Below are positions 32,838-45,685 of a DNA stretch of 64,000 nucleotides, in pieces (position 1 is the stretch's first letter; every line of letters begins with the position of its first letter). The stretch comes from Adiantum capillus-veneris (taxonomy: Eukaryota > Streptophyta > Polypodiopsida > Polypodiales > Pteridaceae), in NCBI GenBank assembly GCA_014529385.2, contig CM043955.1, forward strand, positions 144,347,640 through 144,411,639, read 5' to 3'. The notes beneath the pieces were generated by a model that was not told where the DNA came from, did no database searches, and saw only the letters and a list, made by a program, of their open reading frames with translations. A program made the translations under genes and the position numbers.

Positions 32838-33322
32838 AACTTTACACTTCCACATCGTCAACTTTGACATGGTATCAAAGAATTTGGCTCAATTATCATG
32901 GGAGTAACTATACGCATAGAAGCGGAGGACTTGTCAAAAGGGATCAAAAGAGCATTGGGCATCAACATATTAAAACACTCAGAGTGACAGTTGTGTTTTC
33001 TAGGGAGATGACGGGCCTCCAGAGCAACATTTTAGCAATGTTTCAATGAGCAATGATAGAGGGATCGAATGGTTAGCACTTTCTACAATGTTTTAAAATG
33101 CTTCAGGAAGAGGCCTTAGTAGGGAGTGTCTTAGCACCATTAAACTAGGCTGTGTGTAAGGCCAAGGGCAACCCAGGGGGTCACGGACCTAAGCCAAGGG
33201 ACTGGACGGCTTACATATGGAATGAAGATCCGTACTAGGCTAGAGCTAAGAGCCACAAAGCCTATATATAGAGTGGTAGGGAGGTATTGGATCTCTAAAG
33301 CTAGTCTTTTGGGTCTTTTTAG

Positions 33323-33339
33323 TGATATCAGAGCTCAGG
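33323..33339 (+). other. tRNA-Met-type primer-binding site
   Basis: TGATATCAGAGCTCAGG differs by one base from TGGTATCAGAGC, the common plant LTR-element primer site. It is placed upstream of a gag remnant on the same strand. Confidence 0.5.
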
Positions 33340-34207
33340 GGAGGGAGGAGCCTAAGTTGCACTATACGAGATTTATTACTCTAAGAGAGGGAGCCAAGAG
33401 GATTCATGGTGGTGTGTGTGTGCAATCCCGCACCCATTTGTCACGATGTTTCTCTCCTTCCCCACCTTTGAGGAGTGAATTACACCTTTCTCTTGTCAAT
33501 TTGATGTTTAGGGATCATCTTGGGTGCTTTGTGATTGAGCTTGTTTCCATGGTCATGGTGTTTTGGTGAAGAGGATAGAGGCCTTTTCTACATAGTCTGT
33601 AGGTGTGTGTGTGTGCCATTGGGACTGAGTGTGTAAGGAAGAGTGAGAGAGGATATGAGAATGTCTGCATGTTCATTGCACATCTGCTTGGTTGGTGTCT
33701 GTTGTGATCCCAAGCCTCATCATCACTGACTCTCTACATGCATCTTGCTGGGTTGGTGAGAACTTAATGTAACTCCCCACGAGTTGCCTCTTGATTCAAG
33801 TGAAGAAGAACCTGTTTGGGTGAGTTTTCTCTACAATTTGGGTGTGTGAGTGTCCATTCCAAGCTGCAAGTAGTCTATACTATAAAGGTGAAACGATTCA
33901 GCCCTCCTTGTCAAATTTTGGTGCCCCCTACCAGGGAGGGCAAGAACTCTATGCATACTTTTGGATTGCAGTTCTTGGAGTTGATGATGTATATGGTTGT
34001 GGGTCCTTTGGGACAATCACTTATGTATGTGAAATTGTGGGTAGCAATTGAGGCGGTGATTCAATTGGATTGCAGCCTTTGTTGAGGGTCGTGAGGTTTT
34101 GTGAAGCCAAGCACTAGGGACCGGGTTGACCAGTGTGAGGTGGATTAGGTAATGGAGAGATCCATCGACATCCCTTACCCTATCGACATCACATGTAAGT
34201 GATTTTG

Positions 34208-35141
34208 TGGTGGACAAAGATGTCACAAAGCTTTCCTAAATTTTATGGATTGCCACATGAAGATGCTAATGTGTTCATGGAGAAAATTGAACTGGAATGT
34301 TTACCACATGGCATACAAGATCCTGGGGTTATGCTGTATCTTTTTGGTTACACCTTACAAGGTGATGCAAGGGGGTGGTTGCAAAGTTTTGAGGCACAAG
34401 CTCAAGCAGAAAATCCACCAGTTGTTCTTGATTATAACCTAGTTAAACAGTTGTTCTTGATTATAACCTAGTTAAACATGATTTTTTGAATTTCTTTAGA
34501 GAAGTAGAGGAGCAAGATACTATTTGGCATGAGATTGTAAATCATGTGCAGAAGGAGAATCAAAATGTTGATGATTACTTGAAGCAGTTTACACGTGTTT
34601 GGGATCGTTGGTGTGTGTCTCTTGGAGGTGAGACTCCATCAACCATTTTAAAGAAGAACCATTTTATTGTCAACCTCAAAGGGAGTTTAAAACTCAAAGT
34701 GGAGTTAAGGAGACCAACCACTTTTGAAGAAGGAGTAACCATAGCCAGGAAAAAGGAGTGAATGACACAGTGATTAAGTGAATATGGAATATTTTCCGAT
34801 CATGCAATGGAAAGAAGGGGAGAGAAGTTCAAGCAAATGGAGGCCAAGGTGAACAGAGATCCCATAGGCAAATGGATATAGAACAGATTCAATGCAATGT
34901 GGAAAACATAATGAATGTGATGCAAGAATTGCGCCTTAATGTCATTGGAGGTGGACGTGGAAGAGGTGAATATGCTAGAGGTGCTCCACCACAAATGGGA
35001 AGAGGGGGTCCTCAAAAATATAAATCTCCACCACCTATTGTAAATCTAGGATGTGGACGTGGTGTGTATTCTGGTAGAAGATTTATTCCTACATGCTACA
35101 ATTGTGGAGAACTTGGACATATTAGCTCTCACTGTGATTGA
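34208..35141 (+). pseudogene. Gag of the gag-only element, with CCHC knuckle
   Basis: Gag domain: KFYGLPHEDANVFMEKIELE, GYTLQGDARGWLQSFEAQAQ, then EEQDTIWHEIVNHVQKENQN and YLKQFTRVWDRWC. A 31-bp direct duplication (CAGTTGTTCTTGATTATAAC..., 34419-34480) shifts the frame. Then an Arg/Gly-rich linker and CYNCGELGHISSHC (C-x2-C-x4-H-x4-C) near 35095-35137. Stops at 34759-34761 and others show it is dead. Confidence 0.65.
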
Positions 35142-36301
35142 TCACCAAGGATGGGAGGTGAAATGTACCCTCTTCCCTAGAACTTACCAATAGAGCCAAT
35201 AATTTTGCTTTGGACATAAGGGATCAAGGTTCTCATGAAGTTCACCAAGAAGCCCAAGGTCATGGTGGTGGTGACTATGTGGGAATCATTTGTGTGGAGG
35301 ACAAAGAAGATGACATGGTGCCCTTAGGCAAAAGAGAGAGGCAAGGTAGTGCCGCAGGTCCCAGTAGGAACAAGGGAAAGGAGGAAGAATGTGAAGATGC
35401 CAAAGCTAAGAGGAAATGAAAGCCAAGAAGGAGGTTCCAAGTTGCAGATATTCCATTGGGAGAGGGCAAGCATGCTTATAAACTTCTAGAGGATCTTGTT
35501 GGAAGGAAAGAAAATGTCACATTTGGGAAACTCATGAACATGATTCCTAAACTTAAATGCGTATAGAAGGGGCTTGTTAATCCAATTGAGAAGGAGCCAA
35601 GGCATGGATCTATGAGGGTCTTATGTATTGGTGAGTTTCCATACATTTGTCCATTTGTAGATTCTTGGCATAAAGGGAGAGTATTGGGAGAGGCTTATAT
35701 TGACGATGGTGCCAAATATGCGTAATCACACAATCTTGTGTGGAGAAGTTGGGACTTATCATTTTCGATGGCTCAAAGTTTAGAATATGATTGGCCAATC
35801 ATGCTAAAGTCAAATGTTTGGGAGTTATCAAAAACCTTAAAGTAGAGGCATTTGACATCAAGACACTTGTCAATTGTCATGTCATGCCTGCGGGCCTTTG
35901 GAGCTTTTCCCCTTATTCTTGGGAGACCTTGGCTAAGAGTAGTGGGAGCTATCTAAGATTGGGGACATGGACCCATTACTATCTATAACAAGAAAGGAAG
36001 TAAAAAGAAGTTTGATATGACCAGCAAGCTACCACTAGAAATTGATGAAGAGGATGATGACGAAGAATATTCAACTTCAAAAGGAGAGCAATCAATTGAT
36101 GAGGGAAATACTACTAGTTCTAGCTCTGACAGTGAAGTTGATGTCTCTTATTTTCTTCTTGAAGAGGAAAAGGATGAGGATGCTCCTGTCTTTCAAGTGT
36201 CAGATGATGGAGGTATGTCAAGCCATTGGCACAGCCAAAGTGTGTCGACCCTAGCAGAGGGCACATGCATTGATATGTATGTTAACAGATGCATGGCATA
36301 G
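35142..36301 (+). pseudogene. Degraded protease-like and acidic region
   Basis: Read across frames there is EAYIDDGAKY (35,695 region, possible retropepsin D-G-A), LANHAKVKCLGVIKNLKVEA and CHVMPAG (35791-35910), and a Ser/Asp/Glu-rich tail (36017-36301). The assignment as aspartic protease is tentative because the frame is interrupted several times. Confidence 0.35.
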
Positions 36302-37900
36302 GGCTAGAGCAGATGTGAAGATCCTAGGCAGGTAAGTGGCAACGGAGATGTATTATTTATATGGTTTTCCAAACAAGATGGGCTCCATATAGGGCACGAC
36401 AGGGTGGCACATGGAGGAGGTTCAATGTAATGGTTCTTGGCCTCGATATATAGACACTGAAGTGTTTAACGAGCAAGTCTATATGGCTCGTCAAAGAGAG
36501 CTACAGGGAAAAAGATATGGCTGTTCAATGTTGGAGTGCATTGCAGAATCTGAGAGGGACATGCCAAGTAATGCCAGGTGGTCCGAGCCACTTTCAACAT
36601 ATGAGTGTGTAGTGCTTGATTTATGGACCCTGCTTGTCTTTTTAGATCGGCGATCTGAGTCTCGGATGCCAAGATATGGTCAACCAAAGTGTTGTCGAGG
36701 GCCAATTCTATCCCAGTTTGGTCACCTTGGTAGAGGTGCCATCTGCTAGTTTTGGAGCTTTGCCAGGGATTGTATGCATTCTATGTGGCAAGTAAAGGCC
36801 TTTGGGGTTTAGGGCATCAGGTCTATCAGTTATTAAAGTTTGAAAATGATGGCAATTGTTGGTCAGGTGGTAGCATATGGTTTTTTCTAGATTTTAGACG
36901 TGTCATTTAAGGGCACAATAAAATGAAGGTGTGGAAAAATGCATACAGTTCGACACCAGCAAGCATATATTCTGGTTGGAATTTACGGTTTGACAATTTG
37001 ATTATTGGGCACTCTATAGCAAAATATTCAAACAGGACAAAGAAAATAAATTTTTTAAATTTCTTGGGGAGGTTTTTGAAGGCATGGGAGGGCCAACTCG
37101 TGAGGCAGTGACACGTGTTAGGCACAAAAATCCCACATGTAGAACTAAAGGCTGGAGATTGGGGACATGTATAGTGGGTGGGATACTCACAATGGCCAAG
37201 AAAGTGGCAAGGAAGAGCTCAAGGAGCTCCGGTGATGGCATCCGCTGGCTTGTTGCTGCTCTGGGCGTCTGCAGGTGGTTCACAATGGCCGACGGTCGAC
37301 AGCTTTGAGGTAGAGGGTGGCGTGCATTGGCATTGGTAGTGATTGTTACCGTGGACAACGTTTGTGATTGATGACGTGGTGCTCCTGATGGGCACTATTT
37401 ACACACCCATAGGGAAACCGTTTTTGAGGATAGCAAGAGAGGGCATTGACGGCACCGTCTGTGCCTCCCACAAGGGATAAGTCATGCATGGCTTGGGCCT
37501 CAAGCTAGCCAGGAATAGCAAGTGGGGCTTCACATGCAAGAGGTAGTGCTAAAAAGAGAGAGAAGTGCTTGATAAATAAGGAGGAGAGGTTCCCCACGCC
37601 AAAAGGAGACCCGTTTTTTGCAGAATGGAGGGCAGTTTTTCCACAAGGGGTGGTCTTGGTAGGGTTTTTTTGGAGAGCTCGGAGAAGGGTTCTCATGCGA
37701 CGAAGGAGAAGAAGAAGGTGGAGCTCTCAAGGCAGGAGGGGAGCTTTCGTGAAGAGAGGGTGGAGTCCAAGAAGACGCCTTTGGAGAGTGTTTTCGGGTA
37801 AGCTTTGGAGAAAGAATATCGGCATCAAACGAGGGTGCCGTCAACTGAAGATTTTTCGGTGCTTTCAACGAGGAGAGCCGCATGCTTGCCGCATGTTAGC
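36302..37900. other. Unassigned sequence before the gypsy-3 LTR
   Basis: Two open frames (36411-36749; 37569-37910, the latter Arg-rich) match nothing I know and have no supporting context. The right part may belong to the gypsy-3 5' LTR, whose left edge cannot be fixed because its partner lies outside the window. Confidence 0.3.
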
Positions 37901-38793
37901 AGTAAGCTAACTCGGACAACATTTTTTGGAGCCTTTATTGTAAAAACACTTAGTATCGGGAATGTTGTAACTCCTACTTTCCAGATAAATAGTGTAATTG
38001 ATGATCCAGGGCTACAAGCTTCCAGATTGTATCGACTTGTCTTTAGTTAGAGCTCCTAGATTATTAGTTTTGACCACAAAAACCTTGGCTAAGGTATAAA
38101 AGCCAATTTTTGTAAGCATTTTATAAGTTTTGGATAATAGAAACACGGAGTGAACTAATGGTGCTCACTTCTCTCCTTCTCGCGCTTCCTACTCCCTTCC
38201 CGGTTGGCACATTGCAGTGTCGTCTGTTGCGTTGCAACCGCAAGTAAGAGCTCTATGCATTGATGTAAAGAATGTCATGGTAATCCGTAGCTTTTGGCGT
38301 CACCGACCCACGTCCTAATTTCATCATAAGTAGGAATTTAAGCTTCAAAATCATAAAATAAGTATAGGCAGGGTATTGGGGCATCATTGCTAAGCATTTA
38401 GATGCATTCTAGGTCAAAAACGACTAGGTCAAAAACTCACTGCTGTTAATAATCGTGATTTTTTCACTTGACCTAAAGTGAAATTTGAGACCATAATAAT
38501 GTGTGCTTAGGTATTATAAACATATCCTAGAAGTTTCGTAACGTTTGGATGTCGTTTGATGTTGTAACGGTTATGATTTGTTTGCCGATGAGCGATTAGC
38601 TTTTGGTGATTTTTGTCATTTGAGTGTAGCTTAAGTTAGATGCGATTTGTTTGTTGTTCTCCAAGAGATTGACAACGTCTTGTAGCCTCTATGAACTAGT
38701 CCAGTCAGCTTTGTCCCATGGATTGACAATAATATTCATGGTTCTCGTTACGTCTGCAATAAGATAGGAGTGAGGTTAGACACTCGTCCCACA
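37901..38793 (+). repeat. 5' LTR of gypsy-3 (left edge uncertain)
   Basis: The right edge is well placed: CTCGTCCCACA ends at 38793, directly followed by TTTGGTACCACTGTCGGGGA, a primer-site leader like that of Athila/Tat elements. A TATA box GGTATAAAAGCC is at about 38093-38104, and the downstream transcript region has CT-rich leader words (TTCTCTCCTTCTCGCGCTTCC). The left edge is a guess. Confidence 0.5.
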
Positions 38794-38795
38794 TT

Positions 38796-38813
38796 TGGTA
38801 CCACTGTCGGGGA
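38796..38813 (+). other. Gypsy-3 primer-binding site
   Basis: TGGTACCACTGTCGGGGA lies two bases after the LTR. It resembles the TGGCGCCGTTGCCGGGGA leader of Athila/Tat elements with several changes. Confidence 0.55.
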
Positions 38814-39359
38814 TCGAAGAGACCTAAACTAGGAAAAAACATGAGCTTATTGTGAAGTTATCCTTTAACTTCCTCTAGGATCACCTAGAGTCAAAAATTT
38901 CTTTTTAAAACCGTATAGCTTAAAATTGTCGTCTTTTGCTGTGTACAGGTAGCTTGAAAGTAGGTTGTACTTGCTAAGTACCTTCTAGGATTGTAGAACT
39001 GTAGAATTAGATTAGGATTTGAGAATGATTGATGGACGAGATAAGTTTTAAGATCAAGGCTCAGAAAACCATTAAAAAACAACAAAACGAGTGTTTGTGG
39101 ACACTTTCCACAACCCCATTGCAGTAGAACCTAGGAGTAGGGTAAGTAGAATTCTAGGTGGGATATCAGAACATTGCTCTATCCAAAAGAATCAATTGTG
39201 AGTTATTTATGTGAAGTTGCAAAATTTCAAGTCTACGGCTAGAAATAGCACCAGAAGATTGTCCACTGTTGAATCCGATTGGAGAGTATGCTTTAAAATT
39301 TGTATGAACCAGTGGGTAAGCTTAAGGACGCATTTGAGCTAAAATTTCAAGAGTTTGCA

Positions 39360-40450
39360 AAAACTTAGATTATTTATTTTTTCTTGACATTTTAGGCCAA
39401 ATTAAGTTTTAACTTGACTCAAAGGCTTAAAAAAGATCATAAAAAGACTATCCATTGAAAAAGTTGAAAAAAGTACTCATTTTAGGCCAAAAGTAAATAA
39501 TCATGATTATTTACTTTTAGCTCAAAAGTGACCAAGGTTGATACCAGAGACTCTATGCATGTGTACAAACATCTTTTGTAAAGGCCCATAGAATTTGGAT
39601 CACCAAATTGACCAAAACCTTGGTAAAAATTGAAATCTGTATTGATTGTCAAGAACTTGAGTGTAAATTGGAAAACTTTTGTTCAAACTTAATGAAACTT
39701 GACTCATAGGCTTATATTGATATGTTAAACAAGTGTACATGCTCAGTTGACCAAAAAGATGCAAAAATTTACCAGAAGTAAATAATTACAATTATTTACT
39801 TTCGTCCCATTTTTCAACTTTTTTAACCAACCCAACATACCACTAGTTTTGGCATGTTATATTAAGCCCACGGGTCAAATTTGGTAAGCTTTGGATTGTT
39901 GGAGTGAAAATTGTGGCCAAATTTGCAAAGTCAAAAATTTACAGACATAAAATTGTTGACCATTTGAAGAGGGATTATCCAAACTTGATGAAACTTAGCT
40001 AGCAAGCTTAAGTTGAGTTGTTTAACCAATCTGTGTCAAGATTGTGGCAAAAAATTTCATAAAAATAGCAGACGTAAATAATCCTGATTATTTACATCTG
40101 TTGCAAAACTAAACATTTTTGCACATTTGAGTATACCACAAGGTCAAGCATATCAAGTAGACCACAAAAATTAAATTTGGTAAAATTGGATCATAAAAGT
40201 GAGACTTAAGCGAGATTCTAAAAAACAGAGTCTGCGAACGTGAAACAATTGATAACTTGAACAAATTTTGTTCAAACTCAGTGAAACTTGTCCAAAGACC
40301 TTAACAAGTTGAATACTTGGCAAATCATGCCAAAAAGTACAAAAATTTGAGAAAATTAAATAATCGTAATTATTTACTTCTGATACACAGAGACAAAATT
40401 TTGGACTTTTGAGCTTGTGCATTGTTAGAATAGCATAATACAAGGCCACC
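39360..40450. repeat. Tandem about 290-bp repeats with a recurring palindrome in the gypsy-3 leader
   Basis: Four near-perfect palindromes around AATAATCATGATTATT start at 39493, 39778, 40074 and 40356 (spacing 285, 296, 282). Each is preceded by the diverged words CCAAACTTGATGAAACTTG and CATAGGCTTAAGTTG. The rest of the 38,814-40,941 leader is AT-rich with no open frame. The first palindrome is perfect for 30 bases (39489-39518). Confidence 0.75.
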
Positions 40451-40941
40451 GGGCAATTTTGGCTTCAATCGGATCCAAATTAGTACATGTTCACTCAGTT
40501 TCCAGGTTGTAGATTAGTTCTCTGGCTTTCTGCAAAAAGAATCTGAAAGTCTTAATTGCTAACTCACCTAGCTCAGATTGAAGTGATACCCATAGACCAG
40601 TCACAATAGTTAGCAAAAGTTGTACAATCTTTGTGAAATAATAACTAACTTGATTAAAATTGATATAGGAATCAGGTTGCAGATAAGGAATTGAAAGCTT
40701 GACAAAAGTCGCAATCAAGTCAAGTGGAAGAAGTTGATAACAAGTCAATCCAACGGTAAGTACTCTATCCAAGGATTCACAAGTCTATATGAACCTTAGA
40801 TCTGGTCGTATACTAGCAAACCAAGGCATATTTGAGGAGACCGCTAGTAGAGTATCCACCAAAGATAGTGTGAATCAAAGCGATCACTTGGACACTATCT
40901 TTGAAGAAGTCTCAAACACTTTTTCATAATCAACATGTGAC

Positions 40942-43216
40942 ATGTCTTCCTATTCGACTCATTCAGAAACTAGAACGACAGTGCGATACAAGCACATATT
41001 CACCTTTTATATGACTAATATCCATGGAGATCAAGTTTACCAGGATCCTAATGAAGAGTATGCTATTTGCATTGATGACCATGATATAAAGTTTGAAGAG
41101 GAAATAAGGGCAAACAAACAAACGGAAATTGAGTATTTACAAGTTGAAAACCATGATGTGATAGACAAATGGTGGTTAGAAGTAAATACCATTATTCCAA
41201 ATATGGCATCAAAAGAAGAATCGCGACTTTAGAACTGGAGGGATACGATCAAGTTGATTTGAAGCCTCTTAAACGGCTTAGCACGGATAATCCTAGGATC
41301 GGAGTCTATTGTTGGGAGGATAGAAACGTCAAAGATATTCTATATACTTCTCATGCCAAATTAGGACAGCTAACACCCATGAATATCATCTATATCTTCA
41401 AAATCAAAGACAAGGGTTCAACAGATCTACCAACCTACCTATTTAGGGATTGTTATAATAGTAATTTTGTTATGATGAGTCCTGAAGAGGTAGAATAAAC
41501 CAAATACCAAGGGTACTCCATAAGGAATTGGATATTAGTCCAAGGACCAGAAATTATTCCAAGAGATAAACTCCACAAGAGATCTTTTGAGAGCAATGTT
41601 AAAAAACCAGAAACTACCTCATCACGAAGAAAACCAGGTGACACTAAAGCCATTCTAGGGCTACATGAGTCACTATTTCAAACAAACTAGTTTGAAGGAC
41701 TCGGCACAAGACCAACTGCCAAGAAACCGGGAGTTAAACCAAATAGACGTGTCAGACCAAGTGAGTTTCAAAAATGGGTCAAAAAATACAGTGGAAATGG
41801 GGATCGGGGATCCATATGACCACTTAGCAAGCTTTAAACAAGTGCTAAGAGTAGAACACATATTTGATTTCCATACTCAATTCAAGGGATTTGAAATGAC
41901 ATTAAAAGAAAAAGCACTAACATGGTTCCAAAACATTCCACCAAGGTCAATCATAGACTTAAGTACATTAGCTCAAGGACTTGTAGCTGCATGTTCTACA
42001 ACGGGAATCAAACATAATATTGTAGCTCAAATCTATAGCTTGAAACAAAAACAAGGTGATTCTGTTAGGGATTATGCAAATACAATGAAGCAATACATTG
42101 CAAGATACCTAGAACTAGAAATACCTGCAGAAGAAATATTAGTATCATTGTTTCTAGAGGGACTGCTAAACAAAGAACTTCATACTATATTGTATAGCAA
42201 GAAACATATGACCCTAGAAGAGTGTGTGTCAGATGCTATTGGCTTAGGATACAATTGTGAAATTTTCAATGAAGAAGATGTCCCGAAGGATAATCCAAGT
42301 GAAAGAAATAGCATCCACCAAACCAGCACAAGTGGGAATTGCTGCTGCAGCACCGCTTACAGCCATAGAAGACATGCTCAAAAGGATGAATGAAATGATG
42401 AATAACATGCAAAAGAAACCTATGAGGGGACCAGGGTAGGGGATACCTCAACAAAGACAACCAATAAGTCCATGAAAATGGTGTGCAATCAAGGGTAAAT
42501 GGACCAACCATGAGACCAATGAGTGCTATTAAAGACCAAAGTATGATGGAAATGTTCAATACATTCCTATGAGGCCACATGGACAACCCATGTACAAATA
42601 CCAGTCTAATATGGTCCTAGATCAAAGACCACCGATGGGTATGGAAAACATCAACCCGTGTTGGGTCAACAACCTCCATATCCTGGACATAATGCAGTAC
42701 CTATAAAGTACATGCATTCAGAGGGATTCATAGATGAACAAGCACTAGTTTTGTTACACCCTATGATGAGCCTAGTCCATCTACAATAATGGTACAAGGA
42801 GATTGGTGTAATTCACATCCACCACCAATGGAATAACCTATGACTTATACTACACCAGAGCTTGCATCAATGTACTATGTAGCTAATCAAGGTGTTAGAC
42901 CTCCAATGGTAAGACCCATGATTAAGCCAAGGACTGGAAACTACCATAACTATCGTGCAGCACTGGTAAAATGAATTCCCACAGCTGTACAAAAACATTA
43001 AGCCAGTTGAAGCTTTTTGTATACAATGTTGCAAAAAAGGAGGACACTTCCGTGAAGATTGTCTAATAAATCCTTTAAACAAGGGTAAAGCAGTAGTGAA
43101 CGTAGTCCAAGTGATACCTAGTAGCTCATCGGAGAGTGAACCTACTGTTCCAATCAAGGTAATCACGAGAGCCCATGCTAAGAAAAAGAAACATAACTCC
43201 TCTGATGATTCAGGGA

Positions 43217-43217
<1 letters not shown>
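40942..43217 (+). pseudogene. Gypsy-3 gag, main part
   Basis: An N-terminal part of unknown fold (40942-41498, frameshift near 41200) is followed by the retrotransposon gag domain at 41665-42393: GDPYDHLASFKQVLRVEHIF, MTLKEKALTWFQNIPPRSII and SLKQKQGDSVRDYANTMKQY. A Gln/Pro-rich, stop-riddled region follows, then a zinc knuckle CIQCCKKGGHFREDC at about 43019-43063. The frame is interrupted at 43217 by the satellite-built LTR element and resumes at 45846. Confidence 0.78.
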
Positions 43218-43269
<52 letters not shown>

Positions 43270-43389
43270 ACATAAATAGAACCCCAAAGTGTGTAGAATA
43301 CACATATGAGATGATGTATATATAGAGGGGACCTGGGTGCCATATTTAGAGAAGCCATATATTGAGTAGCTTCACATATAAGCTCCACA
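43218..43389 (-). repeat. 3' LTR of the non-coding element (left)
   Basis: TGGTGAGAGAG... to AGCTCCACA. It contains a long (GA)n tract at 43220-43268 and TGTATATATAGAGG (a TATA box on the minus strand is TCTATATATACATC). It matches 45682-45845. Confidence 0.88.
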
Positions 43390-43512
43390 CCCCCACTCAA
43401 ATAAGGGTCCCCAACTGTGGATGAAAAAATACTTGGGGGATCAAAGGAAAAACCCACAGCTCTATATACACCCACCGTTATATTATAAAAATCATTGAAT
43501 GTACAAATGTTC

Positions 43513-43612
43513 ATGAGGAGCTACATCACTCCTTTTACAATGAATATTTTATGAGGAGCTACATTACTCCTTTTACAATGAATGTTTATGAGGAGTTACA
43601 TTACTCCTATCC
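43513..43612. repeat. 38-bp tandem array (about 2.6 copies)
   Basis: ATGAGGAGCTACATCACTCC... repeats at 43513, 43551 and 43588. Confidence 0.9.
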
Positions 43613-44039
43613 TATCAAAAAGAATAATGAATACAAAGGTTCAATAAAGAGGTGTAAAGGCTATCGATTAGCTCATAATCAGAAGTGTCTTCGTGAATCT
43701 GCTGTGTAGCTTGTCATCAATATGACATCACCAAACATGTCTTCATAAATCTTTTATTGTCACCAAGTTTGTCTTCATGAAATGAATTCTTTGATCAATC
43801 CTACATAGATCATAGACTCAAAAGACATAGTCATGAAAATTATTAGCATCGTTAGTGAAATAATTATGTTCACAATGCCATAAGAGATGGTTCGCGATGC
43901 CACTCTTTTTGATGATATATATATACGCACGACAACATATGGTACATAAAGTATGAACGTAAATTTACAAGATGCGTGATTACGTGATACAAATGACATG
44001 TGTATATACTACATAAAACAACATTTATCAACATAGTGA

Positions 44040-44590
44040 TATCCATGAATATCATCAAAGTATTAACAAAACATCATCATTGTATCAATAAAAATGAATA
44101 AGTCATCATGGTATCAATGAAAAGCATCATGATATCATTGAGAATAATCATTGTATCAATGAAACAACATCATGGTTTCACCGAGAATAACCATGGTATC
44201 AATGAAACAACATCATGATATCACTGAGAATAATCGTTCTATCAACGAAAAAATATCATAGTATCACCGAGAATTACCATGGTATACACAAAACAACATC
44301 ATGGTATCATTGATAATAACCATGGTATCAGCGAAACAACATCATGGTATCACCGAGAATAACCATGGCATCAACGAAATATCATCATGGTATCACCGAG
44401 AATAACCAGGGTATCAACGAAACAACATCATGGTATCACCGAGAATAATCATGAATATCATCATGGCATCACTGAGAATAACCATGGTATCAACGAAATA
44501 TCATCATGGTATCAACAAAAATCACCATGACCAAAGTACTAACAAAACATCATCATGGTACCATCAAAATCACTATGGTATTAACGAGAG
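44040..44590. repeat. 43-bp tandem array (about 12 copies)
   Basis: Unit of the form CATCATGGTATCACCGAGAA plus TAACCATGGTATCAACGAAA. Each unit holds two half-related CATGGTATCA words, so it is itself a dimer of about 21-22 bp. Confidence 0.9.
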
Positions 44591-44849
44591 ACTATCAATA
44601 AAACGACGTAAACTATATCTCTGGAAGAATAATTATGCGAGAATCAATGAACTAGTATATCATATAACAAAAGATCATGTACCAACAGTAGCTCGATAGA
44701 ATTTGGACGATCATCAACGGCTCGACTGATTCGGAACGATATGTAACTGGCTTCTGCAGCAAAGTTACGTCACTAACAAATATATGATTGATAAAGAGAA
44801 AATACAACTGAGAAGTTTTCAATTATGAGGAAAATCAAAAGCAAAAAGT

Positions 44850-45640
44850 AAAATTTTTATTTTCAAACATATTCGCAGTCCGAAAATGATAACCCAAAAT
44901 TGGTGCAAAATTTGAAAAACAACTTTCTACTGCAAAGTTGTAGATCACATTGATTCTAGTACCTCACGCGGGTAGTTTCTGCAAAATCGTTTTCAATCAG
45001 GAGAAAAAAAAAAAAACAAAAAAACAAAACTTGCTTTTCAGGCATATACGCAGTCTGCGAACAATAACTCAAAATCGGTGAGAAATTTGAAAAACCTTTC
45101 TTTTGCAAAGTTGTAGATCACATCGATTCTAGTGCCTCCCACGAGTAGTTTCTGCAAAAAAAAAATCAATCAGAAGAAAAAAAACAAAAAACGAAGTTGC
45201 TTTTCAGGCATGTACGGAATCCGCGAACGAAAAGTCAAAATTGGTGCAAAATATGAAAAAACTTTCTTCTACAAAGTTGTAGACCACATCGATTTCAATC
45301 AGAAGAAAAATAAAAAACCAAAAACAAAGTTTCTTTTCAGGGATGTACGTAGTCCGCGAACGATCAAAATCAATGCAGAATTTGAAAAAACTTTCTTCTG
45401 CAAAGTTGTAGACCACATCGATTCCGATGCCTTCCGTGGGTAGTTTGTGCAAAATTGTTTTCAATCAGGAGAAAAAATAAAAAACAAGAAACGAAAGTTG
45501 CTTTTCAGGCATGTACGCAGTCCGCGAACAATAACTCAAAATCGGTGCAGAATTTGAAAAAACTTTCTTCGGCAAAGTTGTAGACCACATCGATTCCTTT
45601 TCTTTCAATAGGTAGTTTCTGCAAAAAATCATTTTGAATC
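44850..45640. repeat. About 170-bp tandem array (5 units)
   Basis: The anchor GCAAAGTTGTAGA(T/C)CACAT occurs at 44932, 45105, 45271, 45400 and 45572 (spacing 173, 166, 129, 172). Each is followed by GGGTAGTTTCTGCAAAA and TTTTCAATCAG(G/A)AGAAAA. The same anchor occurs twice, 174 bp apart, at 5999 and 6175. Confidence 0.85.
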
Positions 45641-45667
45641 AAGAGAAAAAGAAGAAACAAGAACGTT

Positions 45668-45681
45668 CTACTCTTATACCA
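45668..45681 (-). other. Primer-binding site of the non-coding element
   Basis: The complement TGGTATAAGAGTAG starts directly at the inner LTR edge and matches the tRNA-Met-type TGGTATCAGAG at most positions. Confidence 0.65.
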
Positions 45682-45685
45682 TGTT

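Larger units (their letters stand above)
32573..33322 (+). repeat. Possible 5' LTR region of a gag-only element, with poly-G and (CT)n tracts
   Basis: Holds a TATA-like TTATTATATAAGAG at about 32699, a run of 25 G (32657-32681) and a 60-bp (CT)n tract (32772-32834). It ends just before a tRNA-Met-type primer site at 33323. The left LTR boundary is not resolved. Confidence 0.35.
33323..36301 (+). mobile_element. Internal region of a gag-protease LTR element lacking RT and integrase
   Basis: Order: primer site, an untranslated leader of about 0.85 kb (33340-34198) with no supported feature, gag with one zinc knuckle, and a protease-like stretch, then nothing recognisable as RT, RNase H or integrase. 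This is the layout of TR-GAG/LARD-type derivatives, although deletion of pol from a full element is equally possible. The 3' LTR was not found. Confidence 0.5.

Noticed and set aside
37569-37910. Arg-rich 113-codon frame as a possible nucleic-acid-binding protein
   Set aside because: Purine-rich sequence gives an open frame by composition. No homologous motif, no splice or start context, and it may lie in an LTR.
44040-44590. Regular 43-bp repeats that might be read as a CRISPR array
   Set aside because: There are no unique spacers, the units run head-to-tail, the setting is inside LTRs of a eukaryotic retroelement, and there are no cas genes.
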